This document shows, in pieces, positions 30,241 to 30,563 of a stretch of 30,563 bases of DNA. The stretch is from Eubacterium sp. CAG:786 (GTDB taxonomy: Bacteria > Bacillota > Clostridia > Oscillospirales > Ruminococcaceae), in contig HF989520.1 in NCBI GenBank assembly GCA_000432175.1, forward strand, positions 5,317 through 35,879, written 5' to 3'. The notes beneath the pieces are model-generated. The model was not told the DNA's origin. It made no database searches and saw only the letters and a program-made list of their open reading frames with translations. Each line of letters opens with the position of its first letter. Position 1 is the stretch's first letter. The translations under genes and the position numbers were made by a program.

Positions 30241-30369
30241 ATGGCAAAACGAGATGATGAACGCAAAAAAAACCAAGAAAAGCTACACCGCAGGGTGATC
30301 ATCAACTGGATAATCTGCGGGGCTTCCCTCGCTGCGATAATCGTGCTGCGGCTCATGTCAAAACAGTGA
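30241..30369 (+). CDS. Small membrane protein of 42 residues
   Basis: The gene starts with ATG, with GGAGG six bases upstream and a near-consensus promoter (30165-30193). The product has a charged N-terminus (MAKRDDERKK) and one hydrophobic helix (about residues 19-39, VIINWIICGASLAAIIVLRL), predicting a single-pass membrane protein with the N-terminus in the cytoplasm. It is too short to assign to a family. A short terminator hairpin overlaps its stop codon. The promoter, Shine-Dalgarno and stop-coupled terminator together make it a good gene candidate. Function is unknown; such peptides often bind or tune a larger membrane protein. Confidence 0.65.
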   Translation: MAKRDDERKKNQEKLHRRVIINWIICGASLAAIIVLRLMSKQ

Positions 30370-30382
30370 GCCGCTGTTTTTT
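30360..30382 (+). terminator. Short terminator after the 42-residue gene
   Basis: AAAACAG (30360-30366) pairs with CTGTTTT (30374-30380) around a 7-base loop, followed by two more T. It overlaps the stop codon. Confidence 0.55.
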
Positions 30383-30424
30383 AACCGCTAAATACGCTCA
30401 ACTCCGACAAAAACCACATAAAAT

Positions 30425-30452
30425 AAAAAACGCCGTGAATATTTCCACGACG
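30425..30452 (-). terminator. Terminator of the tRNA-Gly transcript
   Basis: Minus strand: CGTCGTG (30446-30452) pairs with CACGGCG (30431-30437) with one G-T, followed by TTTTTT. It lies about 35 bases after the tRNA 3' end. Confidence 0.8.
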
Positions 30453-30486
30453 AATTTTGTTGAATTTAGACCACAGCGATAAAAAA

Positions 30487-30562
30487 TGGAGCGGATTACG
30501 AGGCTCGAACTCGCTACCTCCACCTTGGCAAGGTGGCGCTCTACCAGATGAGCTAAATCCGC
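30487..30562 (-). tRNA. tRNA-Gly (anticodon GCC) with encoded CCA
   Basis: On the minus strand the sequence reads as a complete tRNA: acceptor GCGGATT pairs with AATCCGC, D-arm TAGCTC...GAGC, anticodon stem CCACC/GGTGG around TTGCCAA (anticodon GCC, glycine), TTCGAG-type T-loop, discriminator T and a genomically encoded CCA (30487-30489). The window edge lies one base beyond its 5' end, so more tRNA genes may lie upstream. Confidence 0.97.
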
Positions 30563-30563
30563 A

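Overview
The window looks like chromosome of a gut-associated, spore-forming Clostridia member, most likely in the Ruminococcus/Oscillospiraceae neighbourhood. The evidence is a bile salt hydrolase, yqfC-yqfD sporulation genes, an IreB homologue, strong Shine-Dalgarno sequences, many near-consensus sigma-A promoters, and a candidate sigma-D (motility) promoter. I see no phage, transposase, integrase or CRISPR array. The placement is inferred from gene content; no search was run.

Layout. 1-403: start of a zinc-ribbon Ser/Thr kinase (minus, cut by the window edge), divergent from a bile salt hydrolase (627-1604). 1742-5126 (minus): a DivIVA-like protein, a fumarase beta subunit without its alpha partner, a SigH-like sigma factor with a perfect promoter, a tRNA-like sequence, and a two-site zinc-ribbon protein. 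5458-7129: IreB phosphoprotein and a MATE exporter. 7210-10409: a lipoprotein (minus), a GAF/PAS/GGDEF diguanylate cyclase (plus) and a DUF2325 protein (minus) with a folded leader. 10726-14027: a ribbon-helix-helix protein with an odd start, just upstream of clpB. 14262-16748 (minus): a hybrid sensor kinase. 17000-17785 (minus): a TIM-barrel isomerase. 17935-20255: an AI-2E-family membrane protein and a metallo-beta-lactamase-fold hydrolase.

20256-20497 holds a compact element of nested hairpins with inverted ends, preceded by a good promoter. It leads a tight five-gene operon (20498-24125): HAD hydrolase, ArsC-like protein, CNNM/CorC-type membrane protein, an 83-residue stand-alone Dak/FakA C-terminal domain, and a divergent DRE-TIM-like barrel. 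A bidirectional terminator separates it from a methyl-accepting chemotaxis protein (minus) whose upstream region matches a sigma-D promoter. yqfC-yqfD (26590-28060) follow, ending 2 bases from the convergent topoisomerase III gene. topB diverges from a 42-residue membrane protein, and the window ends in tRNA-Gly(GCC) on the minus strand.

The genes are mostly core functions: proteostasis (ClpB), cell envelope and division (DivIVA, Ser/Thr kinase, IreB), signalling (GGDEF, sensor kinase, MCP), sporulation, and gut adaptation (bile salt hydrolase). The least explained parts are the hairpin element, the tRNA-like leader, the ribbon-helix-helix gene before clpB, the folded DUF2325 leader, and the Dak-domain/barrel pair. 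The ATPase, topoisomerase and transporter assignments are secure. Regulatory calls rest on sequence match alone.
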